Assembly: GCA_947561395.2 (NCBI GenBank)
Contig: OX387185.1
Coordinates: forward strand, 18,440,366 to 18,504,365
DNA: 64,000 nucleotides
Direction of reading: 5' to 3'
Source: Buxus sempervirens
Taxonomy: Eukaryota > Streptophyta > Magnoliopsida > Buxales > Buxaceae
This document shows positions 11,597 to 22,208 of this stretch, one piece after another. Below the pieces are notes generated by a model. That model did no database searches, was not told where the DNA came from, and saw nothing but the letters and a program-made list of their open reading frames with translations. Both the position numbers and the translations under genes were made by a program. The first letter of the stretch is position 1. Every line of letters begins with the position of its first letter.

Positions 11597-12335
11597 CATG
11601 ATCCATAAGGAGATGGAGGTCTATGTGGATGATATGATAGCCAAATCATGTGAAGAAGAAGACCACCTGATCAACTTGAAGAAGGTGTTTGACCGGCTCA
11701 AGAAATACAGTCTAAGGCTTAACCCTGCGAAATGCGTCTTTGGGGCTACATCAGGAAAATTATTGGGCTTTATAGTAAGCAGAAGGGGAATTGAGATTGA
11801 CCCAGCTAAAGCTAAAGCAATCATTGAAATGCCATCACCTAGAACGGAAAAGGAAGTTTGTGGTTCTCTTGGAAGGATTCAGTACATAAACCGGTTCATA
11901 ACACAGCTCACCACTATCTGTAAACCAATTTTCAAGCTTCTAAGAAAGAATAACCTGACGGTCTGGAATGACGATTGCCAAGAAGCCTTTGACACAATAA
12001 AGGAATATTTATTGAACCCACCTGTGCTAGTGCCACCAACTCTAGGAAGACCATTGATTTTATACTTGTTAGTTTTGGAGATGTCAATGGGGTGTGTCTT
12101 GGAGCAGCATGATGATACAGGCAGAAAGGAAAGGGTGATTTATTACCTAAGCAAGAAATTTACAGAATATGAAGCAAAGTATTCCCCTTTGGAAAAGACT
12201 TGTTGTGCTTTAGTGTGGGCAACTCAGAGACTGAGGCATTATTTCCTTAGTCATTCCACCTTATTGATATCCCGAATGGATCCTTTGAAGTATTTATTTG
12301 AGAAACCGGCTTTAACTGGCAGAACAGCAAAGTGA
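11544..12335 (+). pseudogene. Reverse transcriptase second half and first RNase H (Tat-1)
   Basis: Genuine homology begins near 11544 although the frame is open from 11364. It holds the YVDD catalytic motif (about 11622-11633), LGFIVSRRGIEIDPAKAKAI (about 11764-11823) and the connection domain. From about 12040 comes the gypsy-type RNase H (IYYLSKKFTEYEAKYSPLEK, then LVWATQRLRHY). The first RNase H Asp usually found in this family appears as Glu (VLEMSMG). The frame ends at a TGA (12333-12335) in a position where relatives have Trp; a TGG to TGA change fits methylation-driven decay. The same frame continues after the stop. Confidence 0.85.
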
Positions 12336-12338
12336 CAA

Positions 12339-14237
12339 TTGCTACTCTCTGAATTTGACCTCACCTATATCACACAGAAAGCCATTAAGGGTCAAGCCAT
12401 TGCTGATCACTTAGCTGCACACCCTTTACTAGAATACCAACCTTTGAAGACTAATTTCCCTGATGAGGCAATCCTATTTACAGAAAAAGAAGAAGGTGAA
12501 AACTCTTGGCAAATGTTTTTTGATGGGGCCACCAATATGAATGGAAATGGAATAGGGGCTGTTTTGATCAAGCCAGATGGGGCACACATCCCAATCGCAG
12601 TGAAGTTAAGGTTCCAATGCACAAACAATATTGCAGAGTATGAAGCATGCATAATTGGGTTACAAGCAGCCTTAGACCATGAAGTGGAGGAACTTGACGT
12701 ATATGGAGATTCAAGTCTTATCATCTTCCAAACAACTGGTGAATGGAAGACCAAGGATCACAAATTGATCCCCTATCACCAGTATTTGGAAGAAATAAGC
12801 AATAAATTTACTCGAATTTCCTTCAATTATATGCCAAGGGCCAAAAAACAGTTTGCGGATGCTTTAGCCACATTGGCTTCAATGGTCAGTATGCCAGAAG
12901 GTGTTAATATTAGACCATTGGAAATTGAAGTCAGGGATGAACCTGCTTATTGCCTTGTTCTAGAAGAAACACCAGAAGAAGAAGTACCATGGTTTCAAGA
13001 CATTAAGAACTTCCTAAATGATCGGAATTTGCTAGAAAATGTCACTTCTACAGAGAAAAGAACAATACAGAGGTTGGTAGGTCAGTTTTTACTAAGTGGT
13101 GGGCAGTTGTACAAAAGATCACACAATGATATCCTGCTCAGATGTGTTGCCAAGACCGAGTCAGAAAGGTTAGTTGAAACTATACATGGAGGAGTTTGTG
13201 GACCCCATATGAACGGGCATATGCTTGCCAAGAAGATTCTGCGATTGGGATATTACTGGTCGACGATGGAGCACGATTGCTATATACATGTCAAAAGGTG
13301 TCATTTATGCCAAGTGTATGCTTATAACAAGAATGCACCCCCAAGTGAATTGCACAACATGACATCTCCATGGCCCTTCTCCATGTGGGGTATAGACGTC
13401 ATTGGAATGATCTCTCCAAAGGCATCAAATGGACACAGGTTTATACTTGTAGCAATTGATTACTTCACCAAGTGGGTAGAGGCAGCTTTACATGCAAACA
13501 TCACAAGTAGCCACGTTCTGAAATTCTTGAAGCACAATATCATTTGTCACTACGGTTTGCCAAGTGCCATAGTATCAGACAATGCTTCAAACCTTAAGAA
13601 CAAGGACATGAGGAAGATGTGTGAACAATTTCAGATGACCCATCACAAGTCAACTTCGTACAGACCAAAGATGAATGGGGCAGTGGAAGCAGCGAATAAG
13701 AATATAAAGAAGATCATCCAGAAAATGGTAGTGAGTTTCAAAGATTGGCATGAAATGCTACCACTTGCTCTACATGCTTACAGAACCTCGATTCGGACTT
13801 CTACAGGGGCAACGCTGTATTCTTTAGTATATGGGATGGAAGCGGTTTTACCAGTAGAAGTAGAAATCCCTTCATTAATAGTGCTAATGGAAGCTAAATT
13901 AGAAGAAGCTGAATGGATACAGTCAAGATATGATCAACTCAATTTGATAGAGGAAAAGCGTTTGAAAGCACTTTGTCATGGCCAATTGTATCAGAAGAGA
14001 ATGGCCAGGGCTTACAATAAGAAGGTGAAGCCCAGGACTTTCCAAGAAGGAAATTTAATATTGAAGAAAATTTTACCCTTTTTGGAAGACCCTCGTGGAA
14101 AGTTCAAACCAAATTGGGAGGGACCTTATATGGTCAAGAAGATCCTATCAGGGGGTGCTCTTATCTTAACAGAAATGAATGGGAAAGATTTTCCTGAGCC
14201 AATTAACTCTGATGCAATAAAGAGGTATTTTCCTTGA
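12339..14237 (+). pseudogene. Archaeal-type RNase H and integrase (Tat-1)
   Basis: 632 codons without a stop, but the natural start is lost to the TGA just before. Residues ~55-185 form the second, archaeal-type RNase H that defines the Tat clade, with catalytic Asp62 (FFDGA), Glu100 (NIAEYEA), Asp124 (YGDS) and Asp174 (FADALA). The integrase follows: zinc-binding His283/His290 and Cys321/Cys324, then the DDE core with Asp353 (GIDVIG), Asp414 (VSDNAS) and Glu450 (GAVEAAN). The 35-residue spacing between the last two is canonical. The C-terminal part (about 560-630) has the usual GPY-like patch (NWEGPYMVKKIL). It ends TGA at 14235-14237. All catalytic residues of these two domains are present. 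Confidence 0.9.
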
Positions 14238-15139
14238 ATGAATATTACTAGGAAATGATCTAAGGCCATTTTTCCTTATATCCCAAAATTTTCATCCCTA
14301 GTCAAGCCAATTTGAGCTTGTTCTTCTTCTTTGCTAAACATAAACTGGACTTACAGTCTTATATTGGGGCAAGGCCAATAGGGGCAAAGCCAATAGGGGC
14401 AAAAAGAGAAAAAAAGAAAGAGAAGAAAAATAGTGTCAAATGAAAGCTAAATATATAAAAAAAGGGAAATGGGATTAAATTCATCGTGACTGTAAGTCCG
14501 GTTGACCTATTTTCACACTTAGGAAAATTTTGAGCCTTTAATACCTTTTCTTTCATAAACCGAGCTTAGCCTTTATTTCGTCCTATTCTTAAGCCCTAGA
14601 TGATTTTAGTATATTCATTCAACTTTCAGAATAAGATTGGTGATGACGGAATGCAGAAGCCGGCCCTAGTGAAAACCGTAATTGGCGCTAGGGGCAATAG
14701 GGCAAAAGAAAAAAAAAAGAATCAAGGGTTGAGTTGATCATGTGGTCCAAATTTAATCAGCATGGGCACTAGAAACTGAGCAGATTAGCAGGGTCAGTCA
14801 TGAAGAAAAAGCCATTAGGGGATGATTCTAAAGGTTACAGGATAGACAGATTTGGTCTCTCCCTATTGCTTGGATTACCCTTTTCATTAGTCAACCTGAT
14901 TTTAATTCCTTTGATTATATGTGATTAAGTGTTGTGGATCAGCTTTCAAAAAAAAACTATACTTTGACCAATGATGAGAAATCAAATACTTTTTTATAAA
15001 ACTTCTGTTTTTACAAGCATCTGAGAATTCTGAGGCCAATAATAGAAAACCTATTTTTGAATTAAATCTATTGCCTTTCCACTATTGGAGTTTGCTTTGT
15101 ATAAAGGTATGAAAAAAAAAGGAAAAAAAAAAAGATAAT
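14238..15139 (+). other. Tat-1 region between integrase and antisense gene
   Basis: No gene. Short degenerate direct repeats of 'caataggggcaa' type occur near 14365-14402 and again near 14690. It holds the convergent 3' ends of the sense polyprotein and the antisense DUF7745-like gene, so both polyadenylation regions should lie here. Confidence 0.5.
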
Positions 15140-16946
15140 CTAATCCCTACTCCCTAACTGCTCCTCGAGCTCCCTAATCCGAGCTGCCTGAGTTGCAATG
15201 ATTCCAGAAGCTCCCTCTGCATCGAGATCGCTAACAAAAGAGATGATCTCATCTGAAAGTGATTGCTTGATCTTCAACGCCCTAAGGTCAGCCAGGGAAT
15301 CCTGATATTTCTTCCGCATCGCTCGTACTTCAAAGCGACGAGCCTGTCTTTGTTCTTCAAGTTTCTTCTCCATGGCAATGCGACAAGACCTCTGCTCTTC
15401 AAGTTGCCTCTCCAGATCAATACCCTTTATCCTGAGTTCTTGTGCTTCTCGTACCCAAATTTGTTGAAGCCGCTTGTGGGTTGCCCTTTCAAACTCCAGA
15501 ATGTCCTCATAAGTAGGGGGAAGAATTGCAGGAGGATCCTCTGGTACTGGGGCATGACTCTGCACCTGCTCTTTGATCCAGAAATGATAGTCCTTCACAT
15601 GAGACTCAGAAAAGACTGGACCCCGCAGAAAGCAAACATAGGACCACTCATTCATTAATTGAGCATTTAGCCCCATGGTGGCTGATGTAAGTGGCCTTAC
15701 AAGGCTTTCATAGCCAGTTGGGATCATGATTTCCTGGGTCGCTCCAAACTGTCGAAGAACCCTCAAAGGAAGATAGAGAACAATAGATTTCAAGCCTGCC
15801 AAGACCAGAAAGTTCCTATCTCTGAAGCTGATCACTGTTTCTGGATTGGGCTGATAAGTGCCAGGCCATCTCACTTGATCATTCTGGAGAGTACCCAAGA
15901 AAGTGAACCATCCCTGCTTGCCGCTTTGGATATTAGGACACCCCTGTTGCTCATCAAAACAAGAACTTTCAATCTTGGAAAGAAGCGGCGAGTTATCTGT
16001 TCAACCTAACTCAGGTGGTCAAGCAACCAAAGCTGCAAAAAAGGGGAGTATTTCAATTTATTTTAAAGAAAAAAAAAGAAGAAAAGAAAAAAAGAAAAAG
16101 AAAAGAAAAAAAAAAGAAGAAGAAGAAAAAAAGAAAGAAAGAAGGGGAAAGAAGAAAAAAACAAAAAAGAGAAGAAGAAGAAGAAAAAAAGAAAGAAAAA
16201 AAAAGAAGACAGAGAAAAATTTTATTTTTTATTTTTTATTTTTTTACCTGTAGGATAGGGGTGCAGGCAAGGAAGCGTTTCTTCTTTCTGAAATAGCAGT
16301 CAGTCAGAGCCTGGTATATCTCTGCCAAGATCATAGGAGCCAATCTCTCACGTTCCCTAACCTGGCAGACAACTAAGATGAGAGCCAAGTCAACCTGGTC
16401 GTCACCCCATGGAAAAAGCAACTGATTGACCACTATCAGAGTCAAAGCATTAAACTTGGAATCCTTGTCCCCACTCCTTAGAATTTTTTTAGTCAAAAAG
16501 GCCTGGGAGCAGGTCAATAGTGTATCAGAATTTCCTAAGTCTTTCTTCCCTATACCCAAGAAGGTGGAGGCCTCCTTTTTGTAGCTAGGCTTTAGGGGCG
16601 GGTTCACCACTTTTTCAGAAAACCTTAGGCCAAGGATGGTTTCAATTTCTTCTATGGTAGGAGTCATTTCTTTGTCATCAAAGCGGAAGAGATTCAATTC
16701 AGGAACCCAGTGTCCAATCAAAGCTTCAATGATTTCCCATTTAAAGGGAATTTTAGGGATGTGTAGGATGTGGCCTAAGTGGATGGAATCCCAGCGAATT
16801 TCCTCATCAAGGGTCATGGAGTTAACCCGCCTATCATAGAAGGAGTCTACAACATTGTACCTGGTGAGATTAGGAGGTTTGGATCTAACAGGTTGTCTTG
16901 CAGGAGAAGATCCATCGGCAAAAGAGAAACGGGCAAGGGAAACCAT
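15140..16946 (-). pseudogene. Antisense DUF7745-like gene, two exons
   Basis: Minus-strand gene inside Tat-1. Exon 1, 16946->16248, starts with ATG and is open for 233 codons. The donor CAG|GTAAAA is at 16247, and a T-rich intron ends at AG 16034-16033. Exon 2 runs 16032->15140. The intron is phase 0 and its polypyrimidine tract appears on the plus strand as the A-rich 16065-16220. The protein resembles ORF1 of Tat-2 (LRVLRQFG, LVRPLT, MNEWS, SESHVKDY patches), a family I believe is DUF7745. The last ~85 residues are a predicted coiled coil rich in E/R/Q. Exon 2 is broken by a TAG at 16008-16006 and a frameshift before about 15900. Function unknown. It has its own promoter-like block upstream (17037-17199). 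Confidence 0.65.
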
Positions 16947-17036
16947 GGAAACACCAAAGAAGCCAAGGAAAGTAGAAAACGGAAAGCTCAGGGAGTTTTC
17001 AAACTTTTAAAAACATCACAGTGACGTTCCCCATGA

Positions 17037-17199
17037 GTTTATATAGAAAATTCGAAAAGACAGCAAAATCCGTAATTATAATACGAGCATGGCGTGCCCA
17101 TATAGAGAATACGGACACACTGTGACCGTGAAATATTTACGGGCAGAGTGCACCCGTATTAACATTACGGGCACGGCTTGCTCGTAAGCTAATTACTGT
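17037..17199 (-). promoter_or_regulatory. TATA box and dyad array driving antisense gene
   Basis: On the minus strand TATATAAAC lies at 17045-17037, 91 bp before the ATG at 16946. Directly upstream of it are five dyads starting (plus coordinates) at 17069, 17097, 17125, 17153 and 17181, exactly 28 bp apart, each a 6-bp half-site, 7-bp gap and inverted half-site (best: 17153-17171, CCCGTA..TACGGG; the last is degenerate). The nearest dyad is 24 bp from the TATA box. Confidence 0.78.
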
Positions 17200-17414
17200 T
17201 TCTTCGGAAAAATGCAAAAAAAAAAATGGGAAGTTTCAATTTTAATGCTTTCCCAAGTTTCACCTGTCCCTGCTTTAACATATAGCATGCAAGAAAAGCT
17301 AGAAATAAAAGGAAAAAGAGCATAAATGAATAAAAATCAAACTTCTTTTATATATATGAAGGTGTACATCGTTTTGTCAAAATACAAGTACATGAATGAA
17401 TCCTAATCTACTGT

Positions 17415-20286
17415 CTATACAGGTCCACCCCTACGGCCACGGCTACGTCCTCTGCCTCGGCCACGGACTGGAGACCGCCGGCACTCAAAAACATGCCGCA
17501 CAATGTTACGGGCTGTAATACGGGTCATCCTGCTCAAAACAGACTGAATATCATGCCACATATATAAAGGCACAAGGCCAGCAATGGGATGATCAAGAGG
17601 AACGTACCCTGAAGTATCTACATATCCCGTAGACTCGGTATCAGAATCAGTAGAGGCAGACTCAGTCGCAGGACCAACGGCAGCAGGCGTCTCCTCTGTA
17701 GGCCCTGTGGCAAGATCAGCGGGAATGGACATCCCAGGAGAATCAGCATCATGTATAGGCTCAACAGAAGCCTCCTCTATCACCACGGCCTCCTCGGTAG
17801 GCTCCACCACAGCGGCATCCCTGGCCGGCTCCATATCCATATCAGCAAACACATCAGGAGTGGTCTCAGGTGCTGGAGCAGACTCTGGCACATCCTCAGC
17901 AGTAGGTATAACCTCAGCCTCGATCTTAGGCTCTGCTGCAGGTGCCTCTACTGATCTGGGATAAGTCACAAACTCCACCCGTTCCACAGAAAAAACCTCA
18001 CCACGAAGGTGCATAGGCACAGATGAAGTAGGTGAAAAAGGGCCGGCTGTGTCATCCTGAAAATAAGAAAGGGAATTTTAGTCAGAACAGGATAAACAGA
18101 GATAAAAGCAAAAAAGAAAGAGGTGAAAGAATTAACTTGGGTATGAGATGGACCCGCCTGGTCCTGTGCATCAGAAGGGCCCGCTTGGCCCTGTGCCCTG
18201 GCAAGCTGTCCCCAGAGATCGGAAATAGTAATGTAGAGGGCGTCCCGCTCAGCAATAGCAGCATCTCGCTGACGCTCTATATCAGCATACCGAGATTGGA
18301 TCTCTGCCAACTGAGCCTCCTGAAATAGAAGAGAAGTGTCAGAAAATGCCAAGACAAATAGAATATATGAATTGAAGATCAAAAAAGAGAGGGCATACCG
18401 TCGTGTCGTAGGCCCTGATCACTACCCCTCCTATCTCCGTGACTCCGCCACGGATAGGCATGGGTGGCATGAGGCACCCAACTGAAGATCGCCTGAACCA
18501 GGCATCATAGTCACCCTCCTCCAATGATGTCTCTGCCTCAATCCAATCTAGAAACTGGGCAGGATCAACAGGCAGAGGAGGAAAGGAAGGAGTAGTATCT
18601 GGAGGGATGACAAGAATCCGAGGCTCTCCAGCATGCTGATAAAAGAAGCGCTCGCCGCAATACCAGATGCTGCCCATCTGACCAATAAAGAACTAATATC
18701 TCTAACATCTCTGGTCAGGGGCAAAGGCATCATCTCTAGCCGCATGCAGGGCCAGCACCTCATGAATGTCCTCCATCCCGGGGACGAACAGCTGAAAAAA
18801 CAGAAAGAATAACATTAGACATGTGATTCAGGAAGGAAAAAAGAGGAGGGAGGAAGAATTAAAGAATATTACCTCAGACCGATATAGCATGTCCAGGTGG
18901 GCCCGGGCAGACCTAGGACGACTCTTTTCAGAGTCGTGCTCCACATGACACCATCTACGAGCCATGGGATATGTCTCCTCTGGCATCGTAGAGGTAGGAC
19001 GGAAATAGGGGATATAAACCCTAGCAAAGAACTGCAAAAAGGAAGAAAAAGGGTCAAGAAGAATAGAAAAGGAGAAAAGAGAAAGAAAGAGAAAGAAAGA
19101 GAAGAGAAATAGATATTTCACCTGCAGGAAGGGCCAGAAGAATCTACACCCAACTCCAGCTCCTTTGGAAGTAGAGAGGCCACTTATTGATCGGCGCAAG
19201 CCGGCCAAAATGGTACCAAAAATGAGCGGGCCCCAGGCGTACCTCCTCGCTCGATGAAGATCTCCCAATAAGCTCAAAAAATGAGGATTGACAGAAGTCG
19301 TGTCCTCTGGGAAGAAGCAGGAGCCCATCATATATAGAAAAATGAAGCGGAAGGCAAATGGAAAAGCTGGATCACCGGCGGCAAGCTGGCCAAGCTGCCT
19401 CCCCCGGAAAGTCTCTCTCAACCAAGTCAGAGACAATCTCGCTCTCCCTATATCCCAGGCCTTCGGAGGCAGCACAATATAGCCAAGATAAGAGGCAATC
19501 TCCTCGGCATCCGGTATCACCATCTCGGGAATAATATCACCGATCATCCTGATCCCGGTGATAAGCGTGAAGTCAGACGGCCGGATCCCAATCTCAATAT
19601 CTGGAAAATGGAAGCTCAATGTCTCAGGGAAGAACCTCTCGAGCAGCGCCGCAATAAGGGCTCGATCCAGGCGAACATCTGGAATAGTGATGAAGAGGCC
19701 AAAGCCATACAAGCCTAGCTCCCGGCGATAAGCTGAACTGCAATCTCCAATAAATCTAATAAAACTGGCCCAGCTCCCTCTATAATGAGACATGGGATAC
19801 TCCAAAGGGATGTCTGCCCTAATACACGCTGAGGGATGAGTCCTCAAGCCATGCAAAAGATCAGTATCCCTAATCTGGACAGCCACCTCCTCAGGGACCT
19901 CAACCCTGGTCCTGACCTCATCTCTGCCACGGCCTCCTCTGCGACCTCCTCTACGGCCCTCATCATGGCCTCTGTCTCTGCCTCCACCCTGGCGCCTGCT
20001 ACGGCTCCTGTCTCTGCCTGAAGCCTCAACTGCCAGCTAAGGAAACAATTGGAAGGGAAAAAGGAATCAGGGTGATGCATTTTGTGAAGGAATGTGAAAT
20101 TTTAGAAAGGTTAGAGTATACCTCTGGGGTCGCCTCACGCGAATCTCCAGAAGGGAGATCTGGGATATCAGAATCGGAATCCCTCTCGGCCCTCGAAGAC
20201 GAGGCCACATCAGCATGATCCCGCCGAACCCTCGAGGAGGAGGGCTCATATGCAGGATCCCTGGAGGCTGATCGAACACGAGCCAT
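17415..20286 (-). pseudogene. Antisense plant-mobile-domain (PMD) gene, six exons
   Basis: Minus-strand gene with six predicted exons: 20286-20122, 20036-19122, 19031-18873, 18791-18399, 18319-18137, 18056-17415. All five introns are GT-AG, short (about 80-90 nt), T-rich and phase 0, giving 818 codons. It opens with an Arg/Ser-rich segment and an RGG-rich stretch. Residues ~160-360 are a plant mobile domain (ALLERFFPETLSFHFPDIEI, then a W...F...YAWGPLIFGTILAGL block), the MAIN/MAIL1-type fold also carried by some plant transposons. Exon 5 is coiled-coil-like (IERQRDAAIAERDA), exon 6 is acidic and Pro/Ala-rich and ends in an RGRGRGRSRGRRGG tail. Two TAG codons in exon 4 (18704-18702, 18695-18693) probably inactivate this copy. 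Likely nuclear; molecular function unknown. Confidence 0.75.
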
Positions 20287-21757
20287 CTACGGTTCAAATC
20301 AAGGAGATGTTAATTATTCTTGTTAAAATTTTTAATTGCTTGATTTTCATTTTAACCAAATTTAATTGATTTGCAGGAAGAAGAAAGAAACTCCCAATCA
20401 AATCCAGAGCCAACTGAAGTAGTTCATCTTTTATTATCTGTCTTGGATCTAATCAAGGAAACATATAAAAATTATATGTGGGAAGTACAGACTTCTCACA
20501 TATTCCCTTTATATGACAAAATAAAGAAAGAAAGAAAAAGAGAGAAGGAAAACTTTAATTTAGAAGAACTCTAATTTGTGTGTATAACGATTTAATTCCC
20601 TAACTACTGATTTTATGTAATTTCAGGGAGTTAACAGAAAGTTGGAGCATTCAAGTGAGGAAAGTATTCAGATTTGTCAAGATTTTGAACAGTGATGACA
20701 TAAACAAGAAAGTAAACCATGTTTCAATCAGGAATGTGGTTTCAGAAAGAAATGTGCAGAAAAATTCCTAGAAAAGGCAAGCTTATCTCAAAACAAATAT
20801 AGTGCATGCATGGGATACTAGCAAGCTAATCAGCATGTTAGCAATGCAAGGTTAGACAGCGGAGAATTTAACTGCATTCAAAGACCAATGGCTAATTGCT
20901 CCCGAAGGCCAATGGAAAAAGGGAATCAGAACTTCAATTGGAAGCATACAAGATCAAAGCAGAAATTCAAAGCAGAAATCAAGTCTGAATAAGAGAAAGT
21001 TACAAGCATGTGTCATTAGCAAGAAAAATCAGTATACGGATTGGAATTTGAGGATGTATTCATTCAAAAGCTGGAAAATGCAGAAAATCAGCAGCCAATG
21101 CATGAGTTTATCAAAACTACAATTCAAAAGCTTGGGGAATAGATAGGCATGTTTAGCAACAGTAAACATGAGAACAGAAATTGCACAATACTCAAGCTGG
21201 AGGAATTGCACAGCAGAGGTTAATTCATGCAAGAACAAAAAAATGGTATAACAAAAATCAGGCATTGTGGCCAATGGCACAGCAATTCCGGAGGAAGTAC
21301 ATGGCATTTGCAGCAAAAAAAAAATATAATCATTCAATGCTCATTCAAAAACAAAAATCGCAAAGCATACAATTTGGAGGAATTACTCAAGATGCATTGC
21401 AAAGCATTCAGTCAAGTAAAAGGAATTGATTTTCGGCATACCTGTTTTTGTCGAAATAAGGAACGGGCAAAGAAAAGTGGAAGCTTTGAGCACACTCACG
21501 GATGGTATCTGATGTGTGTGGAAGCCTTGAACGAAATCCCAAGAAATGGGAACGTGTACCAGTCTCGGTAGTGGGAGATGAGAGTCACCGGAGATAGTGG
21601 ACGTCGCCGGAGAAGTTGAGTGTCACCGAAGAAGATGGTCGTGCACTATTGAGATCGAAGAGGACCGGAGAAGAGAATACGGGCATGAGCAAAATAGGGC
21701 AAAATGCGAGCATAAGAGAAAGAAGAGTCGCGGCCGCGGTTAAGAAGGAAGCCGAAA
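20287..21757. other. Upstream region of antisense PMD gene
   Basis: About 1.5 kb between the PMD start codon and the dyad array at 21758. No convincing coding sequence. A TATA-like catataaagg on the minus strand lies at about 20508-20517, ~225 bp before the ATG, and may be the promoter. Alternatively transcription starts near the dyads and this is a long 5' UTR. Confidence 0.45.
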
Positions 21758-21859
21758 TCCATAAAATCAATACGGGCAACAAGCGTCCGTGAAGGTAATA
21801 CGGTCCAATTCGCCCGTGTTTAAATTACGGGCAACATCTGTCCGCAATATAAATATGGG
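21758..21859 (-). promoter_or_regulatory. Dyad array upstream of PMD gene
   Basis: Four units starting at 21758, 21786, 21813 and 21841 (28, 27, 28 bp apart), each 6-7-6, for example CCCGTG..TACGGG at 21813-21831. Half-site is the same as in the other Tat-1 arrays. No clear TATA box beside it. Confidence 0.75.
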
Positions 21860-22172
21860 CGAAGCAGAAAATCTCATTTTTTATTATTTTCTCCACACTT
21901 TTCAGGAGGTTAATGTCCATATTAGTTGTAAGTTGCAAGGATTTCCACCTTACCCACTTTTGTTTAAAAATTTTGTCCCAAATCTCACTTCATAGCCACG
22001 AGTGCTCAGTGAGAGGAGAGAGGAGGATTTGCCCCTTAAGCTTAGGGACTTTTCAGCAAATCTTCCGCAATGAAGTCTTTTTCCAAAATCATCCATTTAA
22101 TCCTTGCAAAATGCAATTAATTAGATAAAAATCTCAAAAAGTGCAATTGGTGGGTCTTTTTGCTCTCTGCTT

Positions 22173-22207
22173 GTAATTGGTTCCAATTACCAGCAAAGAG
22201 GGGGCAG
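22173..22207 (+). promoter_or_regulatory. Inverted repeat and polypurine tract of Tat-1
   Basis: Polypurine tract aaagagggggcag at 22195-22207 lies immediately before the LTR start at 22209, as needed for plus-strand priming. Four bases ahead of it is a perfect 8-bp inverted repeat with a 2-base centre (gtaattgg/tt/ccaattac, 22173-22190). Confidence 0.75.
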
Positions 22208-22208
22208 T

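Noticed and set aside
15903-16296. Long lysine-rich plus-strand frames
   Set aside because: They are the complement of the T-rich intron and exon of the antisense DUF7745-like gene.
17707-17964. Ser/Ala/Gly-rich plus-strand frame
   Set aside because: Shadow of exon 6 of the PMD gene, which is acidic and proline-rich on the minus strand.
17415-20286. PMD gene as an ordinary host gene next to the element
   Set aside because: It lies between integrase and PPT of one element, with the element's own dyads upstream; it is part of the element, though it was probably captured from a host gene originally.
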